Source of the DNA: Sulfuriferula nivalis
GTDB lineage: Bacteria; Pseudomonadota; Gammaproteobacteria; Burkholderiales; Sulfuriferulaceae
Direction of reading: 5' to 3'
Length of the DNA: 64,000 nucleotides
Assembly: GCF_009937995.1 (NCBI RefSeq)
Contig: NZ_AP021881.1
Span: 868,001-932,000, forward strand
Shown: one piece after another, positions 31,203 to 40,572 of the stretch
How positions within the stretch are numbered: position 1 is the first letter of the stretch
Layout: each line of letters begins with the position of its first letter
Translations under genes and position numbers: made by a program
Notes under the pieces: generated by a model
Databases searched by the model: none
Told to the model about the DNA's origin: nothing
Seen by the model: only the letters and a program-made list of their open reading frames with translations

Positions 31203-32321
31203 TCAATTATTTTGCAGACTCAAACAATGCGCCAATATTGGTACACATAAATCTTTGCCTAATTGCTGGCTACGTATGGGACTCCAGCCATACGTGGTGT
31301 CGGGACGGTTGTTGTGGTCTTTGAATGGCATCTCCAGTGTGAGTGAGACACAGCCAAAGGTGTGGCCAACATACTTGGAGGCAAGAGTCAGCATTTCGTC
31401 TGAAAATCTGTCGGGTGCGTAGCCATATGCGGTCTGAAAATCAGGTGTGGTAGAGGCTAATAGCTGGGTAAAAGTCTGTTCCTGCGCGAGGCTGGCAGCA
31501 GGGTAGTCGGGGATCATGCCGCAGCCGTCGGTAAAGACATGTGGGATGGTTTCGTCGCCGTGGATGTCAAGAAACAGACTGACTCCGGTTGTGTGCATCT
31601 GGTTACGCACGTGATAGACCTCGGGGCTGTTATTCAAGCTGGGATACATCCATTCCCGATTCAGGTTGATACCTGCGGCATTGCTGCGCAGGTTGCCGTG
31701 AATTGCGCCATCCGGGTTCATATTAGGAATAATGTGCAGCGTAGCAAGTTGTGCGATTTGGCGTGCGATAACATCGTTATTGTTAAATAGCCGATTTATT
31801 AAGCCTTCTATCAGCCATTCGGTCATTGTTTCGCCAGGGTGCTGACGTGCGATTATCCAGATAGGTAATGGACCTGTACCCCACGTAACGCAATCTATGG
31901 GGCGGTCTTCTATCGTAGTGCCCAGGCTGCTGACGTGAGCATGGGTGTTGGCAAATGCGATTAAGTCGCGGTGGCGTTCGTAGGGGTAAGGCGCAAAATA
32001 GGCGATGAAAATATTATTGTGGATGGGGGTGTGCTGCAGAGTCAGCACTTGCCCGTCGTAGTCGGTTTGAATGCGAAACCATGTTTGGCGGTCATAGCTG
32101 GCAACAGCCTGATAACCTTCCCAACCTTGTGGATAGGTGCAGTTCCCAGCATTTTCCAGCCTGATTGTGAGTGGAGTGTTACGTACATCCTGAATGCGGA
32201 AATAAAACCATTGACGAAATTCGCAGGCATTGTCGGCGCGGATATTGAGGCGGATATTGTCGGGCTGGCCAGCATCGATAATGTCGATTGCGCCTGCATC
32301 AAATTGGCTGGTTATGTACAT
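31203..32321 (-). CDS. M14-family zinc carboxypeptidase (cytosolic-type, AGBL-like)
   Basis: A 372-residue metallocarboxypeptidase. The N-terminal 110-130 residues form the beta-sandwich of the cytosolic carboxypeptidase branch. Zinc ligands are in RQHPGETMTEW (HxxE) and FLDIHGDE (His). The pattern NMNPDGAIHGNLRSNAAGINLNREW holds substrate-binding Asn and Arg residues, and the catalytic Glu is in LTLEMPF. No signal peptide, so cytoplasmic. Bacterial members of this branch have no settled substrate. It is 54 bp after pdxJ, in the slot where acpS is often found in related genomes. Confidence 0.9.
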   Translation of the reverse strand: MYITSQFDAGAIDIIDAGQPDNIRLNIRADNACEFRQWFYFRIQDVRNTPLTIRLENAGNCTYPQGWEGYQAVASYDRQTWFRIQTDYDGQVLTLQHTPIHNNIFIAYFAPYPYERHRDLIAFANTHAHVSSLGTTIEDRPIDCVTWGTGPLPIWIIARQHPGETMTEWLIEGLINRLFNNNDVIARQIAQLATLHIIPNMNPDGAIHGNLRSNAAGINLNREWMYPSLNNSPEVYHVRNQMHTTGVSLFLDIHGDETIPHVFTDGCGMIPDYPAASLAQEQTFTQLLASTTPDFQTAYGYAPDRFSDEMLTLASKYVGHTFGCVSLTLEMPFKDHNNRPDTTYGWSPIRSQQLGKDLCVPILAHCLSLQNN

Positions 32322-32342
32322 AGTTTGACTCGCAAGGCTGCA

Positions 32343-32360
32343 TTCCCGTTTGCACGGGAA
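32343..32360. repeat. short inverted repeat between pdxJ and the carboxypeptidase gene
   Basis: ttcccgt-ttgc-acgggaa forms a 7-bp hairpin with a 4-base loop. There is no T-run after it on either strand, so it is not a clear rho-independent terminator. Confidence 0.45.
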
Positions 32361-32375
32361 GGGTGAAAAAGTGAA

Positions 32376-33113
32376 TTATACCGCGGGGTTAAGCGCTGCG
32401 GTCAGCATCAGTTGCTTCATATCGCGTATTGCAGCTTCCCAGCCTACAAATAGCGCCTGGGCAACAATGGCGTGACCAATGTTGAGCTCGGCGATATTGG
32501 GTATCGCGGCGATAGCTTGGACGTTGTGATAATGCAGGCCGTGTCCAGCGTTGACTTGCAGACCAAGCTGATGGGCATAGGCAACAGCATCTTTGATGCG
32601 TTGCAATTCTTCAGCCTGTTCGCTACGGCTGGTGGCGTCGGCAAATTTTCCAGTGTGAATTTCTATCACGGGCGCGCCACAGGCATGAGCAGCAGCAATC
32701 TGGCGTTCGTCTGCATCGATGAATAACGACACGCGTATGCCGGCATCGGCGAGTATGCCGCAAGCACGTTTAACTTTGTCTACTTGTCCAGCGACATCTA
32801 GCCCGCCTTCGGTGGTGAGTTCTTCACGACGTTCCGGTACTAAACATACATCTTGCGGTTTAACACGGCAGGCAATGGCCAGCATTTCATCAGTTACAGC
32901 CATTTCCAGATTCATGCGTGTGGTGAGGACGCGACTCAGGGTGTCGACATCATGATCCTGAATGTGGCGGCGGTCTTCACGCAGATGCAAAGTAATCGCA
33001 TCCGCACCAGCAGATTCAGCAACCAGTGCGGCTTGTACGGGGCTAGGGTAACGTGTGCCACGTGCCTGACGTATAGTTACGATGTGATCAATGTTGACAC
33101 CGAGTTGTATCAT
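32376..33113 (-). CDS. pdxJ: pyridoxine 5'-phosphate synthase
   Basis: Condenses 1-deoxyxylulose 5-phosphate with 3-amino-2-oxopropyl phosphate to pyridoxine phosphate (vitamin B6). 245 residues, TIM barrel. Signatures: [17 protein letters not shown] at the start, [30 protein letters not shown], and VNAGHGLHY near the C-terminus. Its start overlaps the recO stop by 4 bp (ATGA). The recO-pdxJ pair is a conserved arrangement in Betaproteobacteria. Confidence 0.97.
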   Translation of the reverse strand: MIQLGVNIDHIVTIRQARGTRYPSPVQAALVAESAGADAITLHLREDRRHIQDHDVDTLSRVLTTRMNLEMAVTDEMLAIACRVKPQDVCLVPERREELTTEGGLDVAGQVDKVKRACGILADAGIRVSLFIDADERQIAAAHACGAPVIEIHTGKFADATSRSEQAEELQRIKDAVAYAHQLGLQVNAGHGLHYHNVQAIAAIPNIAELNIGHAIVAQALFVGWEAAIRDMKQLMLTAALNPAV

Positions 33114-33862
33114 AGTTGTTGTAAATCCTTGAGTAGTTCCCGCGCATGCAAGGTTTGCCCTGCGAGGTGGTGGTTAATGATGTGGCGCATGAGCTGTTTG
33201 CCTTGTTGCAGACTGACTGGGTCGTCGTAATTGCCTTGTGCCAAGTCTAACAAGGTTTTGCCGCGCAGGGTAATGCCTGATTCGCTGTTAGGCTGACATA
33301 CTGCACCGCGTTCGCAGATGTAGGTGTAATAATCATCGGCAAGAATTGCACTGTGGCTATCTGCAGTGTGTGTAAATGGCTGGGCATAACCCAGTTCGGC
33401 TAGCAGTTTTTGTTCAAACTGACGCAGAATAACAGCGTAGCCCGTTTGGGTTAAATGCGGCGTGGCGAGCGCGCGTAAGGTGGCGAGATAATGCTCAAAT
33501 AAAGCAGGGTGCGGATCGTCGCGGGCGAGTAATTTGAGCAGCAGTTCGTTGATGTAAAAACCACACAATAAGCCCATGCCTTGCGGTATAGGTAGACCAC
33601 CTTGCCATTCTGCGCTGTGCAGTGTGCGTAATTCGTTTTTACCCGCATAGGAAATTAATAACGGGGTAAACGACAGTATCAGTCCGCGTAATTGCGCCCG
33701 TGGGCGCCGTGCACCGCGCGCAACCATGGCAACACGGCCGTGTTCCTGAGTGAATACTTCAGCAATCAGGCTGGTTTCGCGGAAAGGGTAGCTATGCAAC
33801 ACCAGACCCAGCGTGTTATCCACGCGTCCGCGTTCATGTGTGCTGGGCAGACGTGCGTTCAT
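33110..33862 (-). CDS. recO: DNA repair protein RecO
   Basis: Loads RecA onto SSB-coated single-stranded DNA in the RecFOR pathway. 250 residues: an N-terminal OB fold ([21 protein letters not shown], then [19 protein letters not shown]) and a helical C-terminal part with [23 protein letters not shown]. It follows era by 9 bp and overlaps pdxJ, giving a tight era-recO-pdxJ operon. Confidence 0.95.
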   Translation of the reverse strand: MNARLPSTHERGRVDNTLGLVLHSYPFRETSLIAEVFTQEHGRVAMVARGARRPRAQLRGLILSFTPLLISYAGKNELRTLHSAEWQGGLPIPQGMGLLCGFYINELLLKLLARDDPHPALFEHYLATLRALATPHLTQTGYAVILRQFEQKLLAELGYAQPFTHTADSHSAILADDYYTYICERGAVCQPNSESGITLRGKTLLDLAQGNYDDPVSLQQGKQLMRHIINHHLAGQTLHARELLKDLQQL

Positions 33863-33871
33863 ACGACTATT

Positions 33872-34768
33872 TTAATCATAGCCCAGTTGTTTGAGTATGC
33901 GTTCGCTATCAGCCCAGCCACCTTTGACCTTGACCCATAGCTCCAGATAAACCTTGCCGCCGAACAGGCGCTCCATATCCAACCGTGCAGCCGTGCCGAT
34001 TTCCTTGAGCTTGCTGCCCTGATGGCCGATGATAATGGCCTTCTGATTTTCCTTATCGACAAGGATGGTGGCGAAAACGCGGCGCATATCGCCTTCCTGT
34101 TCGAATTTTTCTATCATTACGCTGGCGGAGTAGGGCACTTCTTCACCTGACAAGCGGAATACTTTTTCACGCACCATTTCGGCAGCAAGAAAACGCTCGC
34201 TTTTATCGGTAATGTCGTCCTCGTCAAACATGGCTTCGGCTACGGGTAAATAGCTGCGGATGGTCGTCAGCAATCGCGGCACTTGCTCGCCATTGCGGGC
34301 GGAGATGGGCACGATGGCAGCGAATGGGAATATCTCATTCATCTCAGCCATAAATGGTAACAGGCTGTCTTTATCTTTAACCAGATCCTGCTTGTTAAGC
34401 ACCAGAATCACGGGGATATCTTTAGGCAGTAAATCCACCACCTTCTGGTCACGGCTATCAAAGCGCGTACCTTCGATGACGAACAGTACTACGTCGGTCG
34501 AGTGCAAAGCATCCACTACGGTTTTATTCATACCGCGATTTAACGCGCTGTCGTATTGAGTCTGAAAGCCGGGAGTGTCGACAAAAATATACTGTGCGTC
34601 TGCATCAGTATATATGCCATGGATACGATGTCGCGTAGTCTGCGCCTTGCGCGAGGTAATGCTGACTTTCGCACCGACGATGTGATTGGTCAGTGTGGAT
34701 TTGCCCACGTTAGGGCGACCAATAATGGCGATATAACCAGTGCGAAAATCGGGATTGCTGGGGTTCAT
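33872..34768 (-). CDS. era: GTPase Era
   Basis: A small-subunit ribosome assembly GTPase of 298 residues. G motifs: GRPNVGKST (P loop), DTPGF, NKQD; the C-terminal KH domain ([20 protein letters not shown]) binds 16S rRNA. In most relatives era follows rnc directly; here rnc is more than 5 kb upstream, separated by five other genes. A 93-bp gap separates it from the DUF4139 gene, so it may have its own promoter or read-through from there. Confidence 0.97.
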   Translation of the reverse strand: MNPSNPDFRTGYIAIIGRPNVGKSTLTNHIVGAKVSITSRKAQTTRHRIHGIYTDADAQYIFVDTPGFQTQYDSALNRGMNKTVVDALHSTDVVLFVIEGTRFDSRDQKVVDLLPKDIPVILVLNKQDLVKDKDSLLPFMAEMNEIFPFAAIVPISARNGEQVPRLLTTIRSYLPVAEAMFDEDDITDKSERFLAAEMVREKVFRLSGEEVPYSASVMIEKFEQEGDMRRVFATILVDKENQKAIIIGHQGSKLKEIGTAARLDMERLFGGKVYLELWVKVKGGWADSERILKQLGYD

Positions 34769-34861
34769 GGTGTGGACCGTGTGGCTGTAAATATAGGTGT
34801 TATTTTACTCGCTTTCCTGATTGCTCGCCTGCTTTCTGGCTGTTTGGGTAAACAGCTGTGA

Positions 34862-36280
34862 TTAGTATTTTACTCTGACACGGTATGTTAAGCTGGTTTG
34901 CCCCTCTGCAGGAATAATCACCGACCACATCGCTGTGTTGGCGTTTGCTTTGATGTGAGGTTGTGATTCACTGAGGATGCTCCAGTCGCCGGGAATGGGT
35001 TCAAATACGCTGACGGTAACAGCTGTCGCTTTGGCGTTATGCAGAATGATTTGGTAGGCCGATTCGTAGCTGTTGCGTGCGCCGGCAACTTTCTGGAAAT
35101 CGGTCTGTTTTTTGTCGGCATAGACGTCGAACGCATCGCCCAATTTTAGTCGGACGGTGTCATTTTTTGCGGTGTGGTCTATGCTGTCTTCGCCTATAAA
35201 CTGGGCGTTGCCAGCGTTGTCTTTCTGGTAGATACGCATGATGCCTTTAGGTAACGGCACACCCAGATTACCGCCTTTGTTGTCAAAGCTGATGTAGACG
35301 CTGGCTTTGAGTTTTTGTCCTAAATCACCTGTTGCTCCTTGATAATAATATTCTGCACCGCGTAGTTCCAGTGTTTTGCGTACGCTGATTTGTGGGGCGG
35401 TGAGCAGAGCAACTTGTTTGGTTTGCTGGTTGTTTAATGTGGTAGTGCGTCCCAGGCTGTAGAGGTGATATTCAAACAGCCCTTCCTGTGCCATGTTAGC
35501 ACTATCCACTTTCGCCACGCTCATGGCTCCGCGTGCAACCATCTCTGGGCGTAGCTGTTCGCTGACTCGGTGGACGTCACCTGCAACAAATTGCAACTTG
35601 GCATTGGGGTAGCTGGTTCCGCTTTGGTTGTTGATAGTAACCCAGCCGTTCAAATCCATTTTTGTGTCATTGGCGCCGAGTTCGGCGACGTAATCGGCAC
35701 GCCACGATAAGCCGCCCGTGAGGTAGGATAATTCCAGATTTTGACTGGCGGCTTTGTTGGCGATGACGGTCATGGTCAGCGTGGGTTGATCACGCAGATT
35801 ATCGGGTACGCCTGCATAGACGATGCGCCCGTTGATGCCTGTTTCTACGCGGTCAGCATATTTCAGCACGACACCACTGTTGGCCGCCAGTATGGTGGCA
35901 GTTTCACGGGTTTCTGTACCTGTGACTGGGTTGGTTTTGACGACTGTAACGCTATTGCCGACATTTTTTTCCAGCAGTTTTTGTGGCGTAAGCAGGTCAT
36001 AATCGAAATTCTGTTCCAGTAACCGTATGCCGGCGGCATCGTTGATGTTGCGTAGCAGGGCGGTTTCGGGACGTATGCGTGCGGATACATCGCGCCATGC
36101 CAAGCGGTTGGTGTCAGCAGACAGGCCGACTTTGCGCTGGTCTTTGACCAAGGCTAAATCATCATTGTAAATAGTGAGCGCCAGTTCGCGTTGATCGGCG
36201 AGGGTGGTGGTTTTTTCGTCCATCCCCGTAGCGTATGCGTGGCTGGCAAAAAGCAGGCTGATGATAAGCGCTAATTTCAT
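34862..36280 (-). CDS. exported DUF4139-domain protein
   Basis: A secreted or periplasmic protein of about 472 residues, with a signal peptide (MKLALIISLLFASHAYA). DUF4139 forms a beta-rich domain (SYLTGGLSWRADYVAELG; LNGWVTINNQSGTSYPNAKLQFVAGDVHRV). The start at 36280 is chosen because it gives the signal peptide and overlaps the pgl stop as ATGA; an upstream in-frame start at 36373 lies within pgl. Function of the family is unknown. It probably shares a transcript with pgl. Confidence 0.87.
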   Translation of the reverse strand: MKLALIISLLFASHAYATGMDEKTTTLADQRELALTIYNDDLALVKDQRKVGLSADTNRLAWRDVSARIRPETALLRNINDAAGIRLLEQNFDYDLLTPQKLLEKNVGNSVTVVKTNPVTGTETRETATILAANSGVVLKYADRVETGINGRIVYAGVPDNLRDQPTLTMTVIANKAASQNLELSYLTGGLSWRADYVAELGANDTKMDLNGWVTINNQSGTSYPNAKLQFVAGDVHRVSEQLRPEMVARGAMSVAKVDSANMAQEGLFEYHLYSLGRTTTLNNQQTKQVALLTAPQISVRKTLELRGAEYYYQGATGDLGQKLKASVYISFDNKGGNLGVPLPKGIMRIYQKDNAGNAQFIGEDSIDHTAKNDTVRLKLGDAFDVYADKKQTDFQKVAGARNSYESAYQIILHNAKATAVTVSVFEPIPGDWSILSESQPHIKANANTAMWSVIIPAEGQTSLTYRVRVKY

Positions 36281-36972
36281 ACATTTTCCTTTACGCATAC
36301 GGGTTCTAACAACACATCGACGCCTGTTTTTACTGCAATCGCAGCCGCCGGGATGGGGTCGCCACGCTGCCATGCTGCTACTGCATCACGCTTGCCAGCA
36401 CCCGTTACCAGAAACAGTGCGGCGCGAGTGCCGTTCAGACAACGTACTGTGAGGCTCACTCTGTCTGCAGGTGGCTTGGGGGCATTGTGTACGGCGATGG
36501 CTGCTGCAGGGTTATCTGGATCAAACTGGTCTGGGAACAGGCTGGCGGTGTGGCCGTCTTCACCTAGGCCTAGTAGCACTAAGTCAAACATTTCCACTTG
36601 TTGTAGTTGTTCGGCGTAATCGGCCGCCGCTATTTCTGCGCCGCGTTCAGCATGGATGGTATGGATGTGAGTTGCAGGAATAGGGCAATTCGCCAGCCAG
36701 GCTTGTGTCGCCATGTGGCTGTTGCGGTTGATATCATCGGCGGGCAGGCAGCGCTCATCACCATACCAGATATGCCAGCATGACCAGTCGGTCTCCAGAT
36801 TTGTCAGTCGTTCGTATAAGGCTTTGGGCGTGTTGCCACCTGCCAGCACGATGTGAAATTCACCTCGGATGCTGATGGCGCGTTCAGCGGCCTGGGCGAC
36901 ACCAACTAAGGCAGCGGTGACGACATCGGCGACAACTAGCCAGCGAGTTTTTGCTAAATTTTCTTGTGACAT
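36277..36972 (-). CDS. pgl: 6-phosphogluconolactonase
   Basis: Hydrolyses 6-phosphogluconolactone in the pentose phosphate pathway. 231 residues of the DevB/SOL type: LAGGNTPKALYERL, WYGDERCLPADDINRNSHMA, LLGLGEDGHTASLFP and VTGAGKRDAV are all conserved. No zwf gene is nearby. Its 3' end overlaps the DUF4139 gene by 4 bp. It is part of the block inserted between rnc and era. Confidence 0.95.
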   Translation of the reverse strand: MSQENLAKTRWLVVADVVTAALVGVAQAAERAISIRGEFHIVLAGGNTPKALYERLTNLETDWSCWHIWYGDERCLPADDINRNSHMATQAWLANCPIPATHIHTIHAERGAEIAAADYAEQLQQVEMFDLVLLGLGEDGHTASLFPDQFDPDNPAAAIAVHNAPKPPADRVSLTVRCLNGTRAALFLVTGAGKRDAVAAWQRGDPIPAAAIAVKTGVDVLLEPVCVKENV

Positions 36973-37036
36973 TACGGCGATTCCTGATGATGAGGTTTAT
37001 CGTCGTAGCGTAACATATTTCACAGATAGACGGGAT

Positions 37037-37060
37037 GATGCCACAGGGAACTGTGGCATC
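37037..37060. repeat. perfect hairpin in the gap between pgl and the ene-reductase gene
   Basis: gatgccacag-ggaa-ctgtggcatc is a perfect 10-bp stem with a 4-base loop, 20 bp after the ene-reductase stop. No T-run follows on either strand, so it may end transcription with a factor or protect the 3' end of the mRNA rather than be a classical terminator. Confidence 0.6.
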
Positions 37061-37079
37061 GGGATAGTGCAGAATTAAC

Positions 37080-38168
37080 TTAGGCGGCTAGTGTCAGGCT
37101 AGGGTAGTCTGTATAGCCCGCTTCATTGCCACCGTAAAATGTGCTGGCATCAGGCGTATTGAGCGGCGCATTTTGGGCAAAACGCTCGGCGAGGTCAGGA
37201 TTGGCAATGTAGAGGCTGCCAAATGCAACCAGGTCGGCTGTGCCTGAGCTAATCGCTGCATTTGCTTTATCTAACGTATAACCACCGTTGGTCATGTAAG
37301 TGCCCTGATAGGCGGCACGTAATTGTGCGAAATCGAATGCTGGTTTGGGCTGGCTGGCATCATGTCCTGCCCATTCTGTTACGTGCAGGTAAGCTAGCTG
37401 GAATGGACTGAGTGCTTGAGCCACGTAGTCGAATGTGGCTTGAGGGTTGCTGTCGCTCATGTCGTTAAATGGATTGATAGGGGATAAACGCACGCCGACT
37501 CGGTCTGCGCCCCATACGTTAACAACTGCCTGGGTGATTTCCAGTAAGAAACGTGCACGATTTGCAAGTGAACCGCCGTATTCGTCGGTGCGCTGATTGC
37601 TGCCGTCACGGATAAACTGGTCAATCAGATAACCGTTGGCACCATGGATTTCTACGCCATCAAAGCCGGCCTGCAATGCATTTTGTGCTGCCTGAGAAAA
37701 TTCAGCGACGACGACTGCAATTTCGGCTGTCGTGAGTTCATGTGGGGTAACAAATGCCTGTACGCCTTCCATGGTGTGGGCATGACCTTCTGCACGTATA
37801 GCCGAAGGCGCAACTGGCTGCATGTTGTCTGGAAGCATGGATGGATGTGAGACGCGGCCACAATGCCAAAGTTGCAGAAAGATGCGACCACCGCGACTGT
37901 GTACGGCAGCCGTGACTTGCTGCCAGCCTGCGATTTGTGCATCGCTGTATATGCCTGGTGTGCCCAGATAGCCAACGGCTTTTGCCGTGATTTGTGAGCC
38001 TTCGCTGATGATTAGCCCTGCTGTAGCACGTTGGCGATAGTATTCAACGTTCATTGCGCGTGGCGCATTGTTTTCATCAGCACGACAACGGGTGAGCGGT
38101 GCCATGACGATGCGATTGGTAAGGGTATAGCGACCTAGTTTGATCGGGGTAAATACATTGGTAGTCAT
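37080..38168 (-). CDS. old yellow enzyme family ene-reductase (NemA-like)
   Basis: An FMN-dependent oxidoreductase of 362 residues that reduces activated C=C bonds or nitro compounds with NAD(P)H. TIM-barrel signatures: NRIVMAPLTRCRA at the N-terminus, EIHGANGYLIDQFIRDGSNQR with the His/Asn substrate pair and Tyr, and DEYGGSLANR. Related to N-ethylmaleimide reductase of E. coli. It starts 18 bp after the pirin gene, so the two form an operon that faces a divergent LysR gene. This suggests induction by electrophiles, which is inference. Confidence 0.95.
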   Translation of the reverse strand: MTTNVFTPIKLGRYTLTNRIVMAPLTRCRADENNAPRAMNVEYYRQRATAGLIISEGSQITAKAVGYLGTPGIYSDAQIAGWQQVTAAVHSRGGRIFLQLWHCGRVSHPSMLPDNMQPVAPSAIRAEGHAHTMEGVQAFVTPHELTTAEIAVVVAEFSQAAQNALQAGFDGVEIHGANGYLIDQFIRDGSNQRTDEYGGSLANRARFLLEITQAVVNVWGADRVGVRLSPINPFNDMSDSNPQATFDYVAQALSPFQLAYLHVTEWAGHDASQPKPAFDFAQLRAAYQGTYMTNGGYTLDKANAAISSGTADLVAFGSLYIANPDLAERFAQNAPLNTPDASTFYGGNEAGYTDYPSLTLAA

Positions 38169-38186
38169 GGTGGTGTCCTTATTGTG

Positions 38187-38885
38187 TCACTGTGGGTGGA
38201 TGTCAAAAAGCAATATTTCTGCCTGGTCCTGGGTGCTGATAGTGATGCTGGTGGTATCTTCTATAGTGATTGCATCCCCTGCGCTAAGGGTCAACTCGTT
38301 AATCATGATGCTGCCAGTTGCAACATGCAGATAACCAGAGCGAGCCGGCGCGAATTGATGGGTAAGCTCGCTGCCTGCTGACAGATTGGCTGCGTATAGC
38401 TTCAAGTCTTGATGCAATGGTATCGGTGCACCTTCGGGCGCAGCAATCAGCAAGAGCCTATCCTGCTTGTCCTGTACGCTAAAATTTTGTTGTGCATAGC
38501 TGGGTGTAATGCCGCGTTGAGCTGGTTGTATCCATATTTGTAGCAAGTGTACAGGTGTATCAGCCGATGGATTGAATTCACTATGCTGTATGCCTGTGCC
38601 TGCGCTCATCTTTTGTACATCACCTGCTTGTATTATCGAGCCGTTACCCATACTGTCTTTATGCGCGAGCGAGCCTGACAGCACATAAGTGATAATTTCC
38701 ATGTCGCGATGAGGATGGGTCGGGAAGCCTGCGCTGGGCGCAATATAGTCATCATTGATCACGCGTAAGCTACCGAAGCCCATTTTTTTGGGGTCATAGT
38801 AGTCAGAAAAAGAAAAGCTATGCCAGCTTTCCAGCCAGCCATGTTGGGCGTGACCACGTTGATTTGCAGGGTATAGGGTAAGCAT
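38187..38885 (-). CDS. pirin family protein
   Basis: A 232-residue bicupin of the pirin family (YhhW-like). The N-terminal cupin has the metal-binding set HPHRDMEIITYVLSG (two His) plus GTGIQHSEFNPS (His and Glu), so iron or another metal probably binds. Members include quercetin 2,3-dioxygenases and redox sensors. It heads the operon with the ene-reductase and is divergent from a LysR regulator, with 96 bp between starts. Confidence 0.93.
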   Translation of the reverse strand: MLTLYPANQRGHAQHGWLESWHSFSFSDYYDPKKMGFGSLRVINDDYIAPSAGFPTHPHRDMEIITYVLSGSLAHKDSMGNGSIIQAGDVQKMSAGTGIQHSEFNPSADTPVHLLQIWIQPAQRGITPSYAQQNFSVQDKQDRLLLIAAPEGAPIPLHQDLKLYAANLSAGSELTHQFAPARSGYLHVATGSIMINELTLSAGDAITIEDTTSITISTQDQAEILLFDIHPQ

Positions 38886-38947
38886 GATGATTTCTCCTGA
38901 TGTTGATGCTATTTAGTTTAGTATTGAAATAATCTGAATGATAGCGA

Positions 38948-38964
38948 ATAATTCTGCATATTAT
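38948..38964. promoter_or_regulatory. possible LysR-type operator between pirin and lysR
   Basis: ataat-tctgcat-attat is a 17-bp interrupted palindrome in the divergent region. A second pair, tattgaa at 38922-38928 and ttcaata at 38966-38972, encloses it. AT-rich dyads of this kind are usual for LysR proteins, but the spacing is not a strict T-N11-A. Weak support. Confidence 0.4.
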
Positions 38965-38981
38965 GTTCAATAAATTTGATA

Positions 38982-39878
38982 ATGAAGCTAAATCTTGATC
39001 ATTTAGTAGTCATTGATGCCATTGCAACCCACGGCAGTTTTGCGGCTGCTGCACAAATATTGCATAGGGTGCCGTCAGCGCTGACTTATAGCGTGCAGAA
39101 GCTGGAGCAGGATTTATCGGTGCAGCTATTTGACCGTAGTGGTCATCGTGCTGTGTTAACAGCGGCTGGTGTAACTTTGCTACGTGATGGGCGCTATCTG
39201 TTAGATGCCGCACGTGAGCTTGAGTCACGTGTGCAACGTATTGCTGCTGGCGTTGAAGTCGAGCTGCGTATTGCGGTTAGTGATTTGATAGATTGGCAGT
39301 TGTTATATGTTGGGCTGAATGCATTTTATGCGCAAGGATTCGGTACGCGATTGCGTGTAAGCACCGAGGTGTTTGGCGGTTGCTGGGATGCGCTGGTTGA
39401 CGGACGGGCTGATCTGGTAATCGGCGCACCTAGTGATGGACCTGGGGGTGGTGGATATGTGACGCACGCGATGGGGGTAGTGGATTTTGTTTTTGCTGTT
39501 GCACCAGATCATCCGTTGGCAGATTATCCTGAACCATTGCAGGTTGTTGATATTGTCAAGTTTCGGGCAGTCTCGGCTGCAGATAGTTCTCGGCAATTAC
39601 CTGCTCGTACATCAGGCCTGATTAATGGGCAGGATGTGCTGACCGTGCCCCATATGACGGCGAAATTGTTAGCTCAGGAAGCAGGTTTGGGTGTTGGTTA
39701 TTTGCCTAAGGCTTTGGCCATGACGGCACAAGCTAATGGGCGTCTGGTAATTAAGACTGTAGCCGAACCTAAATCCAGTGCGCAGTTTTTTATGGCGTGG
39801 AACAGCCATCATCATGGCTTGGCACTGGCTTGGCTGGTTGATTATTGGAAGTCACATCCACTGTGGGAGAATGCTTAA
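38982..39878 (+). CDS. LysR-family regulator
   Basis: A LysR protein of about 299 residues. N-terminal helix-turn-helix HLVVIDAIATHGSFAAAAQILHRVPSALTYSVQKLEQDL, then an effector domain ending in LAWLVDYWKSHPLW. The ATG at 38982 is preferred over a TTG six bases upstream; neither has a strong ribosome binding site. It is divergent from the pirin and ene-reductase genes and so probably controls them. It converges with rnc, 16 bp away. Confidence 0.92.
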   Translation: MKLNLDHLVVIDAIATHGSFAAAAQILHRVPSALTYSVQKLEQDLSVQLFDRSGHRAVLTAAGVTLLRDGRYLLDAARELESRVQRIAAGVEVELRIAVSDLIDWQLLYVGLNAFYAQGFGTRLRVSTEVFGGCWDALVDGRADLVIGAPSDGPGGGGYVTHAMGVVDFVFAVAPDHPLADYPEPLQVVDIVKFRAVSAADSSRQLPARTSGLINGQDVLTVPHMTAKLLAQEAGLGVGYLPKALAMTAQANGRLVIKTVAEPKSSAQFFMAWNSHHHGLALAWLVDYWKSHPLWENA

Positions 39879-39894
39879 GCGTTGGTTTGAGGCG

Positions 39895-40572
39895 TTATTT
39901 GCTAAGCGCTTCATACGCGCTCTGTGCAGCGGCTTGTTCAGCTGCTCGACGACTGTTTGCAGTGCCTGTGGTCAGGATAGAGAGTGCAGGTATGTTGCAA
40001 CTGATGCTGAAAATTTGCTCATGCGCATGCCCCGTTGCATTGATGAGCTCATAGTGTGGCAGTGGCAAGTGTCTACTTTGCAAGGCTTCCTGTAGCAAGG
40101 TTTTAGGATCTTTAGCGGGTGTAGCAGGGTCGATAGCGGCGATACGTTTGGCATAGAGCTGTTGAATAATTAGCTGAGCCTGATCAAAATTACTATCGAG
40201 CAATATCGCACCAAATAATGATTCTACAGCGTCTGCCAGTATGGATGGGCGATTGCGTCCGCCGCTTTTAACTTCGCCGTCACCAAGACGTAAGTGCTCG
40301 CCGAGTGCCAGTGCGGTGGCAATTTCATGCAGGGTTTGCTGGCGTACAAGATTGGAGCGTAGTCGTGATAAAACACCTTCTGGTAAATCAGGGAAGTGAC
40401 TATACAGTTGCTGGGCAATCGCACAGTTGAGGACGCTGTCACCCAAGAATTCGAGGCGCTCATTGTGCGGCGTACTAAAGCTACGGTGGGTGAGCGCCTG
40501 TACGAGTAGTTGCGGCTGCTTGAAGGTGTAGCCCAGCGCGCGTTCTACAGGGTGTAAATCAGGGTGCGCCAT
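39895..40572 (-). CDS. rnc: ribonuclease III
   Basis: Cleaves double-stranded RNA, including rRNA precursors. Catalytic signature NERLEFLGDSVL, then ILADAVESLFGAILLD with the metal-binding Asp and Glu; the C-terminal dsRNA-binding domain spans about residues 150-225. The start at 40572 (MAHPDLHPVERALGY) overlaps the DUF4845 stop by 14 bp; in-frame starts at 40578 and 40620 would overlap more. It is the last gene of the rpoE-to-rnc run; era does not follow here. Confidence 0.95.
   Translation of the reverse strand: MAHPDLHPVERALGYTFKQPQLLVQALTHRSFSTPHNERLEFLGDSVLNCAIAQQLYSHFPDLPEGVLSRLRSNLVRQQTLHEIATALALGEHLRLGDGEVKSGGRNRPSILADAVESLFGAILLDSNFDQAQLIIQQLYAKRIAAIDPATPAKDPKTLLQEALQSRHLPLPHYELINATGHAHEQIFSISCNIPALSILTTGTANSRRAAEQAAAQSAYEALSK

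Noticed and set aside
32343-32360. Hairpin after pdxJ as a terminator
   Set aside because: No T-run on either strand, so I list it only as an inverted repeat.
36281-36373. Upstream extension of the DUF4139 gene
   Set aside because: It would overlap pgl over 90 bp and hide the signal peptide that starts at 36280.
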